Source: Candidatus Nanopelagicales bacterium
Lineage (GTDB): Bacteria > Actinomycetota > Actinomycetes > S36-B12
DNA length: 64,000 bases
NCBI GenBank assembly: GCA_018402075.1
Contig: JAGYJP010000007.1
Location: 8,124 to 72,123, forward strand
Direction of reading: 5' to 3'
The notes under the pieces are model-generated. The model saw only the letters and a program-made list of their open reading frames with translations, had not been told where the DNA came from and did no database searches. Both the position numbers and the translations under genes were made by a program. Below are positions 1 through 8,375 of this stretch, in pieces. Numbering within the stretch: the stretch's first letter is position 1; every line of letters begins with the position of its first letter.

Positions 1-757
1 TGCTGGGAGTTGTTCCTTTACGAATTTTGCTGACTGCGATCCCCTGATTGCGCAGACGCTGTGCGAATAGCTGTGCTGTTTGTTTCGCCGGATTTCTTAC
101 ACGGGACACTGATCCTGGATTGACGCGAGCACCTCCCACCGTCAACGCACTTACTGGCGCCGCAACACCCAGGCGCGGATACGTGCTTTTCCACCCCGGC
201 CCCAGTGCAGGCCCGGTAAAAAGGGAGTCATCGAAAATCAATTGGATTTTTTCTAGTCCGCGGCTTTTTAGCGACTGTGCTGTCTTTTGTGCAAGCGCTT
301 TGAGGGAGCCTTCACCCTTGGCTCGTGACATGAGTGGGTCACCTGCACCCACCAGATACGCCTTATTGCCCTGAACCTTGACCGGTGTGCTCACCTGAAA
401 ACCCGGGCCAAATGCGCTGAGGGCGGCGGCAGCGGTGAGCACTTTGGTGACTGACGCTGGAATTCTTTTGGCACCAGATTTATCTGTATATAACGTGCGC
501 TCGGTGACCGGATCAATCACCAGCATGGAGAATGCGCCGACCGATGGGGAATCTGCCAACTTTCCGACCACACGCTCAATACCTGCGGTAGTGGGGATCA
601 ATGCGCTGTGACTGAGCGGTGAATACACCGACGGGACCGGCCCGCTGGGGGGTGCGGCAAATGCTGATTGAGCGGAAAAAACGAGTGACAGCGCGAGAGT
701 GAGCGTGAGAACACCGGTCAGTGAGCCCACGATTGACTTGCGCACAGAATCAGACAT
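1..757 (-). CDS. dacB: D-alanyl-D-alanine carboxypeptidase/endopeptidase (PBP4 family), partial
   Basis: Reading the minus strand from the ATG at 757 gives about 252 residues that run off the window edge. Residues 1-36 form a signal peptide (basic start, hydrophobic core, AFAA cleavage area). Ser102-Val-Thr-Lys105 is the SxxK active-site motif of the penicillin-binding, class C-like fold, followed by an alanine-rich helix typical of the family. The later SxN and KTG motifs would lie beyond the edge. The family trims the peptide cross-links of peptidoglycan outside the membrane. It is divergent from ppa across a gap of about 80 bases. Family assignment is fairly sure; the exact subclass is inferred from the order of segments. 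Confidence 0.8.
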   Translation of the reverse strand, partial: MSDSVRKSIVGSLTGVLTLTLALSLVFSAQSAFAAPPSGPVPSVYSPLSHSALIPTTAGIERVVGKLADSPSVGAFSMLVIDPVTERTLYTDKSGAKRIPASVTKVLTAAAALSAFGPGFQVSTPVKVQGNKAYLVGAGDPLMSRAKGEGSLKALAQKTAQSLKSRGLEKIQLIFDDSLFTGPALGPGWKSTYPRLGVAAPVSALTVGGARVNPGSVSRVRNPAKQTAQLFAQRLRNQGIAVSKIRKGTTPS

Positions 758-837
758 CGTCCCTACTCTAATTGACCACCGCGGACTATCACCCGCTCTC
801 GCGGTTCCAAGCCATCACCCCCACTATTGTTCAACCC

Positions 838-1326
838 ATGGAGCCTTTGGAATTTGATGTCACCATTGAAATCCCTGGGGGCAGTCGCAATAAATACGAA
901 GTTGATCATCACACCGGCCGCATTCGCCTTGATCGCATGCTGTTCACCTCAACCCGGTATCCCCACGATTATGGATTCATTGAGGACACCCTCGGCCTTG
1001 ACGGCGATCCCCTCGATGCCCTGGTGCTGGTTCAGGAGCCCACATTCCCCGGGGTCGTGATTCGGTGTCGCACGGTCGGCATGTTCCGTATGACCGATGA
1101 AGCCGGTGGCGATGACAAAGTCTTGTGTGTACCCGCCGGAGATCCGCGCCTTGAGCACCTTCGCGATATTCACCATGTTTCCGAATTTGATCGCCTAGAA
1201 ATTCAACACTTCTTCGAGGTGTACAAGGATCTTGAACCGGGTAAATCCGTGGAGGGTGCCACCTGGACCGGCCGCACCGAGGCCGAACAGGAAATACAAG
1301 AGTCGTGGGCTCGAGCCAAGAAGTAG
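838..1326 (+). CDS. ppa: Inorganic pyrophosphatase
   Basis: Soluble family I pyrophosphatase, which hydrolyses PPi to two phosphates and pulls biosynthetic reactions forward. From the ATG at 838 the protein has 162 residues, the usual actinobacterial length, and begins [13 protein letters not shown] as family members do. The metal-binding signature DGDPLD is at residues 55-60, and the SRNKYE and DEAGGDDK segments carry further active-site residues. An upstream in-frame TTG at 772 would add 22 residues with no family similarity and would shorten the divergent promoter gap to dacB, so I prefer 838. No clear ribosome binding site precedes either start. Confidence 0.93.
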   Translation: MEPLEFDVTIEIPGGSRNKYEVDHHTGRIRLDRMLFTSTRYPHDYGFIEDTLGLDGDPLDALVLVQEPTFPGVVIRCRTVGMFRMTDEAGGDDKVLCVPAGDPRLEHLRDIHHVSEFDRLEIQHFFEVYKDLEPGKSVEGATWTGRTEAEQEIQESWARAKK

Positions 1327-1366
1327 CAATAAAGAAAATGACAAATGGCGCCCAGTTGCTGTTTAT

Positions 1367-1861
1367 CTAACTGGTGCTTATTGGGTGGTCTCCGCCATTT
1401 ATTTGATCCAGGGCGTGCATGATCACCGGAGCAATCACGGCAACGGCATCTTTTGCTCCGCCGGGAGACCCCGGAGCGTTGATCACAATGGAATTCTTGA
1501 TCTGACCCGCAACCCCGCGCGAAAGCATGGCGGTGGGAATTCCATGTGCTGCACCAAATGCACGAATTGACTCGGCAATGCCGGGGATCTCCCGATCCAA
1601 TAAAGGCAATGTGTGCTCGGGAGTGTTATCTGCTGGGGTTAATCCGGTACCACCGGTGGTGATCACCAGATCGTGTCCGGTATTCACCGCCTGCGTGATT
1701 GCATCCGAAACACCGGGGCCGTCCGCAATCACTACCGTGGGTGAGCAACTAAACCCAAGTTCGGTGAAGGCCGTGGTCATGATTTCACCGGATGTATCGG
1801 CGCGGGTACCTGCGGCGGCCCGCGTGGATACCGTGATCACCTGAGCACGGTAGTTAGGCAT
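1367..1861 (-). CDS. moaB: MogA/MoaB-family molybdopterin adenylyltransferase
   Basis: About 164 residues from the ATG at 1861. This start overlaps the 3' end of moaC by 8 bases; a longer in-frame extension lies wholly inside moaC and has no family similarity. The protein has the molybdopterin-binding fold with the TTGGTGLTP loop and a SPGG segment near the C-terminus. The family adenylates molybdopterin before metal insertion by MoeA. The overlap with moaC and moaC's overlap with moeA indicate translational coupling in a moeA-moaC-moaB operon. MogA and MoaB cannot be separated reliably from sequence alone. Confidence 0.88.
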   Translation of the reverse strand: MPNYRAQVITVSTRAAAGTRADTSGEIMTTAFTELGFSCSPTVVIADGPGVSDAITQAVNTGHDLVITTGGTGLTPADNTPEHTLPLLDREIPGIAESIRAFGAAHGIPTAMLSRGVAGQIKNSIVINAPGSPGGAKDAVAVIAPVIMHALDQINGGDHPISTS

Positions 1862-2342
1862 GTAGTTGCCGAGTCCAGTGCCCTGAGCGGCCACCTTTTT
1901 TCTCGCGCAATTCCACACACTCAATGCGGGCCATGCGATCGCGGCCTTTGACCATGTCAATTAATGCGAGGGCACCAACCGAGGCGGCGGTGAGCGCCTC
2001 CATTTCGACACCGGTTCGGTCAGCGGTTGTCACGGTGATCAACATGGCAACACCTTTGTCGGTGACTTCCATGAGGACATCAACACCATGAATGGCGATC
2101 GGGTGACACAGTGGAATCAGGTCACTTGTTTTCTTTGTCGCTGAGATCGCCGCGATACGCGCAACCGCGAGGGCATCGCCTTTGGGCATGTCACCCGCGC
2201 GCAAGAGGGCAATTACTTCCGGTGACATAGAGACGAATGAGTAGGCCGTGGCGCTGCGCTCGGTGACATTTTTGTCCACCACGTTGACCATATGTGCTTC
2301 CCCAGAAGAATTTAAATGCGTCAGTCCTGGTTCAGATGTCAT
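1854..2342 (-). CDS. moaC: Cyclic pyranopterin monophosphate synthase MoaC
   Basis: A 162-residue protein with the family's PLCHPI motif, the ATKKTSDLIPLCHP active-site stretch, and the VEMEALTAASV and DMVKG segments. MoaC converts the product of the radical enzyme MoaA to cyclic pyranopterin monophosphate, the first stable intermediate of molybdenum cofactor synthesis. It starts inside the last codons of moeA (4-base ATGA overlap at 2339-2342) and ends inside the start of moaB. Its partner moaA is further right in the window. Length and motifs are normal. Confidence 0.95.
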   Translation of the reverse strand: MTSEPGLTHLNSSGEAHMVNVVDKNVTERSATAYSFVSMSPEVIALLRAGDMPKGDALAVARIAAISATKKTSDLIPLCHPIAIHGVDVLMEVTDKGVAMLITVTTADRTGVEMEALTAASVGALALIDMVKGRDRMARIECVELREKKGGRSGHWTRQLHA

Positions 2343-3568
2343 TGTTCACACCTTTCACGAATATCTATCACTTCAATCAATGATCCGGCATCAAGGTGAG
2401 ATATTCCCACCGGAATCACAATCAGGCATTCAGCTTGGGCAAGCCCTCCCATGAAGTGTGACCCTTGTCCGCTTCCCACGGGCTCCACCGCCACACCTTC
2501 CGGCGTCACGACAAAACGTCCCCGTGCAAATTGAACTTTGTTCTCCGGTGATTTCATGGATTGCGTCAAAGTTGCCTGCACTACTCGATCCGAGTGCGGA
2601 TTACGACCACTGAGTTTGCGCAATGCTGGTCGGGCAAAAACTTCAAAAGAGACATAAGCACTCACCGGATTGCCCGGGAGAGTAATTACCGGAATACCCG
2701 GAGTTCCGATAGTGCCAAAGCCTTGGGGCATGCCGGGTTGCATGGCCACTTTATGAAACTCCGCTGTGCCTAATCGGTTAAACACGGCTTTCACTGGGTC
2801 ATAGGCACCCATGCTGACCCCGCCAGTAGTGATCACCATGTCTGCCCGGTGCACTTGATCTTGTAACACTTCTAAAAGTGCATCTTCATTGTCAGGTACT
2901 GCGGGTACCCGATACGCCAACGCTCCCGCATTGTCTGCCGCTGACACCAACATGAAGGAATTGGAATCACTAATTAATCCGGGCTTTAGTTCTTCACCGG
3001 GTTCCACCAATTCGGTACCGGTAGACATCACGGCAACTCGTGGTTGGGGAATGACTAACACATGGCCGTGGCCAACAGCAGCAAGAAGAGCAACCGATCG
3101 GGATGTCAGTAGCGTGCCCTTGCGTAACACAATTTCACCCTGCACAACATCTTCGCCGGTTCGGCGAATATAGGCACCGGGATCAACCGACGCACTAATA
3201 CGAACCTTCTCGGTGCCACCATCGGTTGACTCCACCGGCACAACACACTCTGCACCCTCAGGAACAGGAGCACCCGTCATGATGCGCACAGCTTGTCCTG
3301 ATATCAGAGTCTCCAGTGAACGGTAACCGGCAGGTATGTCATCAATGACATCTAGTTCCACCGAATGTGTCTCTGAAGCCGCGGCGATATCCGCATGAAG
3401 TACCGCGTAGCCATCCATGGAGGAGTTATCAAATGATGGAAGTGGCCACCGGGCGGCAACATCTTGGTGCAGTACGCACCCCGTTACCTCAGGCAGTGGC
3501 AATTCCAATGGCATGAGTGGCTCAATGGAATTCAGTACCCGCTCGAGATACTCCTGCACCTGTAACAC
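2339..3568 (-). CDS. moeA: Molybdopterin molybdenumtransferase MoeA
   Basis: A 409-residue protein with the MoeA domain order: an N-terminal linker domain with the FDNSSMDGYAV motif, the MoCF-binding domain with TTGGVSMG and the PGMPQGFG and LPGNPVSA loops, and a C-terminal beta-barrel domain. MoeA inserts molybdate into adenylated molybdopterin. It is the first gene of the minus-strand moeA-moaC-moaB operon and is divergent from the xdhC-like gene, leaving about 90 bases for two promoters. The likely client in this window is the formate dehydrogenase near 20 kb. Confidence 0.95.
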   Translation of the reverse strand: MLQVQEYLERVLNSIEPLMPLELPLPEVTGCVLHQDVAARWPLPSFDNSSMDGYAVLHADIAAASETHSVELDVIDDIPAGYRSLETLISGQAVRIMTGAPVPEGAECVVPVESTDGGTEKVRISASVDPGAYIRRTGEDVVQGEIVLRKGTLLTSRSVALLAAVGHGHVLVIPQPRVAVMSTGTELVEPGEELKPGLISDSNSFMLVSAADNAGALAYRVPAVPDNEDALLEVLQDQVHRADMVITTGGVSMGAYDPVKAVFNRLGTAEFHKVAMQPGMPQGFGTIGTPGIPVITLPGNPVSAYVSFEVFARPALRKLSGRNPHSDRVVQATLTQSMKSPENKVQFARGRFVVTPEGVAVEPVGSGQGSHFMGGLAQAECLIVIPVGISHLDAGSLIEVIDIRERCEQ

Positions 3569-3659
3569 CCCCTCAGCCTACTGAGACTGGCCCACGCGGT
3601 CCGCAGAGTTGGTGTACCGTGGGAAATCCTCACAAGCCGTTCTGCATCGGGGTGATCAC

Positions 3660-4765
3660 GTGCGCGAAGTCCTGCCTGAACTACTCGAGGCATACACCAA
3701 CGGAGGCGCCGCCATGGCCACCGTTGTGCGCACCTGGCGCTCTGCCCCACGCCCCGCAGGCGCATCCATGTTGGTCACAACCACGGGAGAAGCGGTGGGC
3801 TCAGTGTCGGGAGGCTGTGTCGAAGGCGCCCTTTTTGATATTGGCAGTGAAGTACTGGGAAGTGGACTCCCCCAATTTCATAATTTCGGTGTCAGCGACG
3901 ACGATGCCTTCGCCGTTGGCCTGACCTGCGGTGGCCTCCTCGATGTCTTTGTTCAAAACGTGAACAACACCACCTGGCCTGAACTTCCATTTCTTGCTGA
4001 CCGTATCCGCCATGAAAACCCGTTGCCGTCGCGACAATTGTTCAAGGCCCCGAGGATCGTGTCGGTGCGCACTTAGTCATAACCCCCGAAGAAACCCATG
4101 GTGATTTAGGAACTGAACGCCTTAATGACACTGTTCGCGAAGATGCTCTTGGAATGCTCGCGAGCGGAATCACCGGAATTATTGAATATGGCACGGAGGG
4201 CGAACGCCTTGGCGAGGGAATGCTCGTGTTTGTTGCCAGTTACGCACCGCCGGCCGACATGTTTGTTTTCGGCGCCATTGATTTCTCCGCCGCTCTGGTG
4301 CGTGTTGCCAAAATACTTGGATACCGTGTCACCGTGTGCGATGCCCGCCCAATCTTTGCCACCACAAAACGTTTCCCCGATGCAGATTCCGTCGTGGTGG
4401 ACTGGCCGCACCGCTGGTTGGAACAACAGGAAGTCACCGAAAGAACAGTGATTGCTGTTCTGACCCACGACCCCAAGTTTGATGTCCCCGCTTTGAAAGT
4501 GGCTCTGGCAACTAAAGCGGGTTACATCGGAGCAATGGGATCACGCAAAACACATAATGACCGCACCCAACGCCTTCTGGAAGCTGGTGTCACCCCAGAG
4601 GAAATCGCCCGCATTCACTCACCGATTGGCTTGGACATTGGTGCCCGCACACCCGAAGAAACAGCCATCAGTATTTGTGCGGAAATAGTTCAACACCGTT
4701 GGGGCGGAAGTGGGAAATCACTTGTAGCCACCGAAGGACCAATTCACCCAGGAGCACCCCGATGA
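3660..4765 (+). pseudogene. XdhC/CoxI-family molybdoenzyme maturation protein, frameshifted
   Basis: The reading starts at GTG 3660 after a GGGGTG site and gives an XdhC/CoxI N-terminal domain (ATVVRTWRSAPRP, GSVSGGCVEG). The frame breaks near 4020. Restoring one C in the CCC run at about 4018-4020 rejoins it without further stops through VAVATIVQGPEDRVG to the C-terminal Rossmann-like XdhC_C domain (YIGAMGSRKTHNDR). The repaired protein is about 368 residues, a normal family length. XdhC proteins bind molybdenum cofactor and aid its sulfuration or insertion into xanthine dehydrogenase-type enzymes. Because the rest is intact, a one-base sequencing loss is as likely as a true mutation. The stop overlaps moaD by 4 bases. 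Confidence 0.85.
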
Positions 4766-5004
4766 ACATCCAAGTTAATCTGTATGCGGCCGCCCGACAT
4801 GCAGTCGGACAAGAGAATGTCACCATCAATGCCGAATCACTCAATGAGTTGCGCGCCAACCTGATCACGGCATTTCCCAGCCTGGCAACAATCGTGCCGC
4901 AATGTTCCCTGCTGGTCGACGGACTTTCCTATGGCCGCGAAACGGATGCACCACTTGCCCAAGGTGTTCGCATTGATGTCATGCCACCGTTTTCGGGCGG
5001 CTAA
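4762..5004 (+). CDS. moaD: Molybdopterin synthase sulfur carrier subunit MoaD
   Basis: An 80-residue ubiquitin-like protein ending in Phe-Ser-Gly-Gly, the C-terminal Gly-Gly that is adenylated and thiocarboxylated to carry sulfur into molybdopterin. It starts at the ATG at 4762, overlapping the xdhC stop by four bases, with GGAG as the ribosome binding site. A longer in-frame extension upstream lies inside xdhC and is ignored. It is convergent with moaA; its synthase partner moaE lies beyond moaA. Confidence 0.93.
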   Translation: MNIQVNLYAAARHAVGQENVTINAESLNELRANLITAFPSLATIVPQCSLLVDGLSYGRETDAPLAQGVRIDVMPPFSGG

Positions 5005-5020
5005 TCCCACCTGACCTACA

Positions 5021-5103
5021 CATCGGCGCAACTACCCGCCGCGTTCATTGCATCGGCGCAACTACCCGCCGCGCTTATTTGATCGGCGAAACTACCCGCC
5101 GAT
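5021..5103. repeat. Three tandem hairpin repeats between moaD and moaA
   Basis: Three copies of a 23-base unit recur every 30 bases (5021-5043, 5051-5073, 5081-5103). Each copy contains an inverted pair CGGCG ... CGCCG with an 8-base loop; in the third copy the stem extends to ATCGGCG/CGCCGAT. The third copy contains the last Gly-Gly codons and stop of moaA, so the array looks like successive duplication of the moaA 3' end. Lying between convergent genes it may act as a bidirectional transcription terminator, though no T-run follows the stems. Confidence 0.75.
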
Positions 5104-6096
5104 AGCACTCATCGGGCGATCCGGCTTCACGAAGTTTGGATCATTGATGCCGTGCCCCGGCAACTTGGCCTTGGTCACACTTTGGAGAATCTCGCGGATT
5201 CCTTCCCGCTTCTCTGCATCGGTTTTATCTGAGCGCATAAGTGCTCGCACATCGGTTTCATCGCGGGCAAAAAGACAATTTCGGAATTGGCCGTCGGCGG
5301 TCAGGCGCAACCGATCACACGCACTACAAAACGGACGAGTAACACTGGCAATGATTCCGACTGTCGCCGGACCACCATTGACATAAAACTCTTCGGCGGG
5401 TGCTGAACCACGAGTGGGAACCGGAGTCAAGGTGAATTCGCGCTCCAATTCCTGCTGAATGTCATTGGCGGTCACCATGACCGGACGCGCCCACAGATCA
5501 CCCGCATCAAGGGGCATCTGCTCAATGAAGCGCAGATTCCAATCATTAGCCAATGCATGCTTGAGCAGCGGAACCGCTTCATCGTCGTTAATTCCTTTGA
5601 GCAACACCGAATTCACTTTCACCGGCGTAAGTCCAGCTTCCTGAGCGGCTTTGATGCCTTCAATGACATCGTGGAAACGATCGCGGTGGGTCATTTCCTT
5701 AAAGCGTTCGGCTGACAGGGTGTCCAAGGAAATATTCACGCGCTGCAAGCCAGCATCTTTGAGATCCTGAGCCACTTCAGCTAGCCGCAATGCATTGGTG
5801 GTCAAAGAAATGCGAGGCGGATTGGGTAATGCATAAATGCCTGCAATGACGTCCGCAATGTCGCGACGCAGCAGCGGCTCTCCACCGGTGAGCCTGACTT
5901 GGGTGATTCCGCATTCAACGGCAACCCCAATGACGGTGAGAAGTTCTTCGGTTGTCAGTAGTGAGTCATTGGCAATCCAGTCCGAGAAATCCGCTGGCAT
6001 GCAGTAGGTGCAACGCAAGGAGCAGCGATCGGTCAGTGACACACGTAGGTCGCGATGCTCACGTCCATAGGTATCAACAAGTTCAGATGTACTCAC
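5092..6096 (-). CDS. moaA: GTP 3',8-cyclase MoaA (radical SAM)
   Basis: From GTG 6096 the protein has 334 residues. The radical-SAM cluster motif C-SLR-C-TY-C is near residue 30, the GGEPLLR SAM-binding segment follows, and the C-terminal second cluster is at PFCSACDRLRL with a later Cys in RNCLF. It ends in Gly-Gly, which the family needs for activity. MoaA starts molybdenum cofactor synthesis from GTP. The start overlaps the moaE stop by four bases (GTGA), which decides it over a longer in-frame ATG. The stop lies in the third hairpin repeat. Confidence 0.94.
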   Translation of the reverse strand: MSTSELVDTYGREHRDLRVSLTDRCSLRCTYCMPADFSDWIANDSLLTTEELLTVIGVAVECGITQVRLTGGEPLLRRDIADVIAGIYALPNPPRISLTTNALRLAEVAQDLKDAGLQRVNISLDTLSAERFKEMTHRDRFHDVIEGIKAAQEAGLTPVKVNSVLLKGINDDEAVPLLKHALANDWNLRFIEQMPLDAGDLWARPVMVTANDIQQELEREFTLTPVPTRGSAPAEEFYVNGGPATVGIIASVTRPFCSACDRLRLTADGQFRNCLFARDETDVRALMRSDKTDAEKREGIREILQSVTKAKLPGHGINDPNFVKPDRPMSAIGG

Positions 6097-6518
6097 GCGC
6101 AATTCACCCATTCGTCTGTGCCATCGGCAAAGTACTGATGCTTCCACACCGGTAATTGCAATTTGATTTGGTCCACAATCTCACGACATGCTCCAAAGGC
6201 ATCGCCACGATGCGAACTTCCCACGGCGACCACCAACGCAGCCTCACCAATGGGGATGTCTCCAACCCGATGCGCCGCGGCAATATGCGTGACATCAAGT
6301 TTCTCGGCAAGATCGCCCACCACCGTCTTCATGACATCTGCAGCAGACGGATGGGATTCATAAGTCAAAGAAAGAACTGCGCGACCGTGATCGTGGTCGC
6401 GGACATCGCCGGAAAACACCACAACGGCCCCCGTGCTGGGATCACTCACCAGCGCAGCAATTGCGGTGGAATCCAGTGGCTCGCCGGTGACTTCCGCGAG
6501 GTGAACGTGAGCAGGCAT
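6093..6518 (-). CDS. moaE: Molybdopterin synthase catalytic subunit MoaE
   Basis: From the ATG at 6518 the protein has 141 residues; an in-frame extension to 6626 is inside the divergent neighbour and is rejected. Family segments are GAVVVFSGDVRDHD, LTYESHPSA, AAHRVGDIPIGEAAL, SSHRGDAFGACREIVD and a Lys-rich KLQLPVWKHQ with the catalytic lysines. MoaE and MoaD form the synthase that adds the dithiolene sulfurs. It is the first gene of a moaE-moaA operon with a 4-base overlap. Confidence 0.93.
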   Translation of the reverse strand: MPAHVHLAEVTGEPLDSTAIAALVSDPSTGAVVVFSGDVRDHDHGRAVLSLTYESHPSAADVMKTVVGDLAEKLDVTHIAAAHRVGDIPIGEAALVVAVGSSHRGDAFGACREIVDQIKLQLPVWKHQYFADGTDEWVNCA

Positions 6519-6540
6519 AGTTCGCTCATTATGGTGGAGT

Positions 6541-7110
6541 ATGGCTGATTCGTCACCCCCCGACGGAATCCCCCTTGCGGGAATCGTGCTGGCCGCCGGC
6601 TCGGGTGCGCGCTTCGGTGGACCCAAAGCACCTTATATATATGAAGGCGAACGCCTAGTTGATCGGTCGGTGTCCTTATTGCGCCAATCTGGACTCGAAC
6701 CTGTCATCGTTGTGCTCGGCGCATGGGTGGGCGATGTGGATGCGGCAATCACCGTGGTGAACCACGACTTTGCCAGCGGAATGAGCGGTTCCCTTGCACT
6801 AGGGCTTGATTACCTGCGCACCCACCACCCGGACGTTTCATCTGCGGTTATCACGCTGGTGGACCTACCGTTCCTTAAATCCTCCACCATTACCGTGCTG
6901 GCTGAATCAGATAGTGATCTGGCCCAAGCGCATTATCAAGGAAACCCCGGGCACCCGGTAAAAATTGCCGCACATTATTGGAGTGATCTGCTCCGTCAAC
7001 TAGATGGAGACAGCGGAGCCAAAGCATTTCTCCGCGCTCACAACGCGACCGCACTCGAGATTAATGATCCGGGAATTGTTCAGGATCTCGATCACGCTCC
7101 CATTAGCTGA
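6541..7110 (+). CDS. MocA/MobA-like molybdenum cofactor nucleotidyltransferase
   Basis: A 189-residue protein with the nucleotidyltransferase start GIVLAAGSGARFGGPKA, a metal-binding VDLPFL motif and a GNPGHPVKI loop. LAAG rather than LAGG in the first loop and the FASGMSGSL segment resemble MocA (cytidylyltransferase, for CoxL/xanthine dehydrogenase-type enzymes) more than MobA (guanylyltransferase). The formate dehydrogenase in this window would need the MGD form made by MobA, so either this enzyme has the other specificity or a true MobA is elsewhere. It is divergent from moaE with only 22 bases between starts; GGTGGAG precedes the ATG. Confidence 0.8.
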   Translation: MADSSPPDGIPLAGIVLAAGSGARFGGPKAPYIYEGERLVDRSVSLLRQSGLEPVIVVLGAWVGDVDAAITVVNHDFASGMSGSLALGLDYLRTHHPDVSSAVITLVDLPFLKSSTITVLAESDSDLAQAHYQGNPGHPVKIAAHYWSDLLRQLDGDSGAKAFLRAHNATALEINDPGIVQDLDHAPIS

Positions 7111-7132
7111 TCACATCTTTACTACGTGATCA
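7108..7132. terminator. Bidirectional hairpin between convergent genes
   Basis: A perfect 7-base inverted repeat, TGATCAC at 7108-7114 and GTGATCA at 7126-7132, flanks an 11-base loop. It sits between the convergent ends of the nucleotidyltransferase gene and the cupin gene and overlaps the stop of the former. There is no strong T-run, so termination is inferred from position and symmetry. Confidence 0.5.
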
Positions 7133-7135
7133 CAC

Positions 7136-7609
7136 CTACCGCATGACCACATTTCGTTTGCCTTTTGCACCCATGTATACGGTCATAAGTTGAACGGTTT
7201 CTTCGCCTTTATTGATTCCGTTGTAATTGGTTTTCACGGCCTGCATAAAGGAACTTCCCGCCGGGAACTCTTTGGTGACTCCAGCTTCATACTCCACCGT
7301 GTAGGTACCCGACATCACGTACACCAATACGGGGATTCGATGCAGTTGCCATCCGGTTTCCTGACCGGGTTCCAGGGTTGTGATGGCACTGGAAATCTGG
7401 GCTGTACCTTTCTTGGGGTACACCACGTTTTGATCCAACACGGTAATTTGTTGATCAATCAAGAGTCGCTGGGATCCCACCACCGTGTCTGTTGCGGCTG
7501 TTGCCGTGTCCGTCTGCGCGGTATCGTCCCCCGAACCGCCGCAGGCGCTGAGTAGGGTTGCCCCGACGAACAGCGATGTGACAACAAGTGCGATGGGTGA
7601 TTTCCGCAT
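7136..7609 (-). CDS. Cupin-domain lipoprotein
   Basis: A 157-residue protein with a lipoprotein signal peptide (lipobox LLSAC, acylated Cys23), a Thr/Ala-rich linker to about residue 45, and a single cupin-like beta-barrel (GQETGWQLHRIPVLVYVMSG, later a PAGSSF turn). One His is visible where cupins usually place two or three metal ligands, so metal binding is uncertain. It should be anchored to the outer face of the membrane. Substrate unknown. It is convergent with the preceding transferase gene and divergent from the YczE-like gene. Confidence 0.75.
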   Translation of the reverse strand: MRKSPIALVVTSLFVGATLLSACGGSGDDTAQTDTATAATDTVVGSQRLLIDQQITVLDQNVVYPKKGTAQISSAITTLEPGQETGWQLHRIPVLVYVMSGTYTVEYEAGVTKEFPAGSSFMQAVKTNYNGINKGEETVQLMTVYMGAKGKRNVVMR

Positions 7610-7660
7610 TCGGCCAACGTAACAGATTGATAACGAGCCCGCAGGAAGGCTGGGGAATAG

Positions 7661-8365
7661 ATGCAGATTTTCCCGGGATTTCTGCGCCCCAGCAGGAGTG
7701 TTCCCCTCACCCGATGGCGCTCTGAGCGACGGTGGACTTCGAAACCCTCCACATTGAGTGTCCTGATTCTGGGACTCTGGCTATTTGGTACCGGTGAAGC
7801 CCTCCTGGTGATCGCTGATCTGGGAGTGGGGCCTTGGACGGTACTTGCCCAGGGGGTGTCCACCCGCACCCCTCTCGACATTGGTGGCGCCACCTTCCTC
7901 ATCAGCCTGCTGGTTCTCCTGGTCTGGATTCCCCTGAAGGAACGCCCGGGCCTAGGCACGATTGCCAATGCAATCGTGATCGCCACCGCACTACAAGTCA
8001 TGAGCTCGGTGATTCCACACCCCGAGAATCCGGTCATTCGGATTGGTGCGGTGCTCCTGGGAATTGCTCTCGTGGGAATCGGTAGCGGGCTGTACCTCAC
8101 CACGAATCTCGGACCCGGGCCACGCGATGGCATGATGACCGGAATCCACTACCGCACCGGATGGCCGGTTGCTGGAGTGCGATTGGGGATTGAAGTCACC
8201 GTCTTAATTGCCGGATGGTTCCTCGGTGGGACCGTTGGCGTTGGCACAGTTCTCTTTGCAATTCTCATTGGCCCATTTGTTGGTTACGGGCTGAAAATCG
8301 TCGGAAAACTAGCAGGCGCAAAGGCAGTGGTGGAAACTATTGACGAGCCCGAGCTCGATGCATGA
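7661..8365 (+). CDS. YczE/YyaS/YitT-type integral membrane protein
   Basis: A 234-residue protein with about five hydrophobic segments after a basic, soluble N-terminus of about 30 residues. The pattern GEALLVIADLGVGPWTVLAQG and the related second-half motif TTNLGPGPRDGMMTGIH show the internal duplication of the YczE/YyaS family. The biochemical role of this family is poorly defined; members sit near transport and regulatory genes. The ATG at 7661 follows a purine-rich GGGGAATAG. The stop lies inside the first possible codons of the photolyase gene, so the two are probably co-transcribed. Confidence 0.75.
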   Translation: MQIFPGFLRPSRSVPLTRWRSERRWTSKPSTLSVLILGLWLFGTGEALLVIADLGVGPWTVLAQGVSTRTPLDIGGATFLISLLVLLVWIPLKERPGLGTIANAIVIATALQVMSSVIPHPENPVIRIGAVLLGIALVGIGSGLYLTTNLGPGPRDGMMTGIHYRTGWPVAGVRLGIEVTVLIAGWFLGGTVGVGTVLFAILIGPFVGYGLKIVGKLAGAKAVVETIDEPELDA

Positions 8366-8375
8366 CGATTGCAAC

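Noticed and set aside
772..837. TTG start for ppa with 22 extra residues
   Set aside because: The extension has no family similarity and no ribosome site; the ATG at 838 gives the standard N-terminus.
5021..5103. Possible CRISPR array (three regularly spaced repeats)
   Set aside because: Spacers are only 7 bases, the repeats form part of the moaA coding end, and no cas genes are present.
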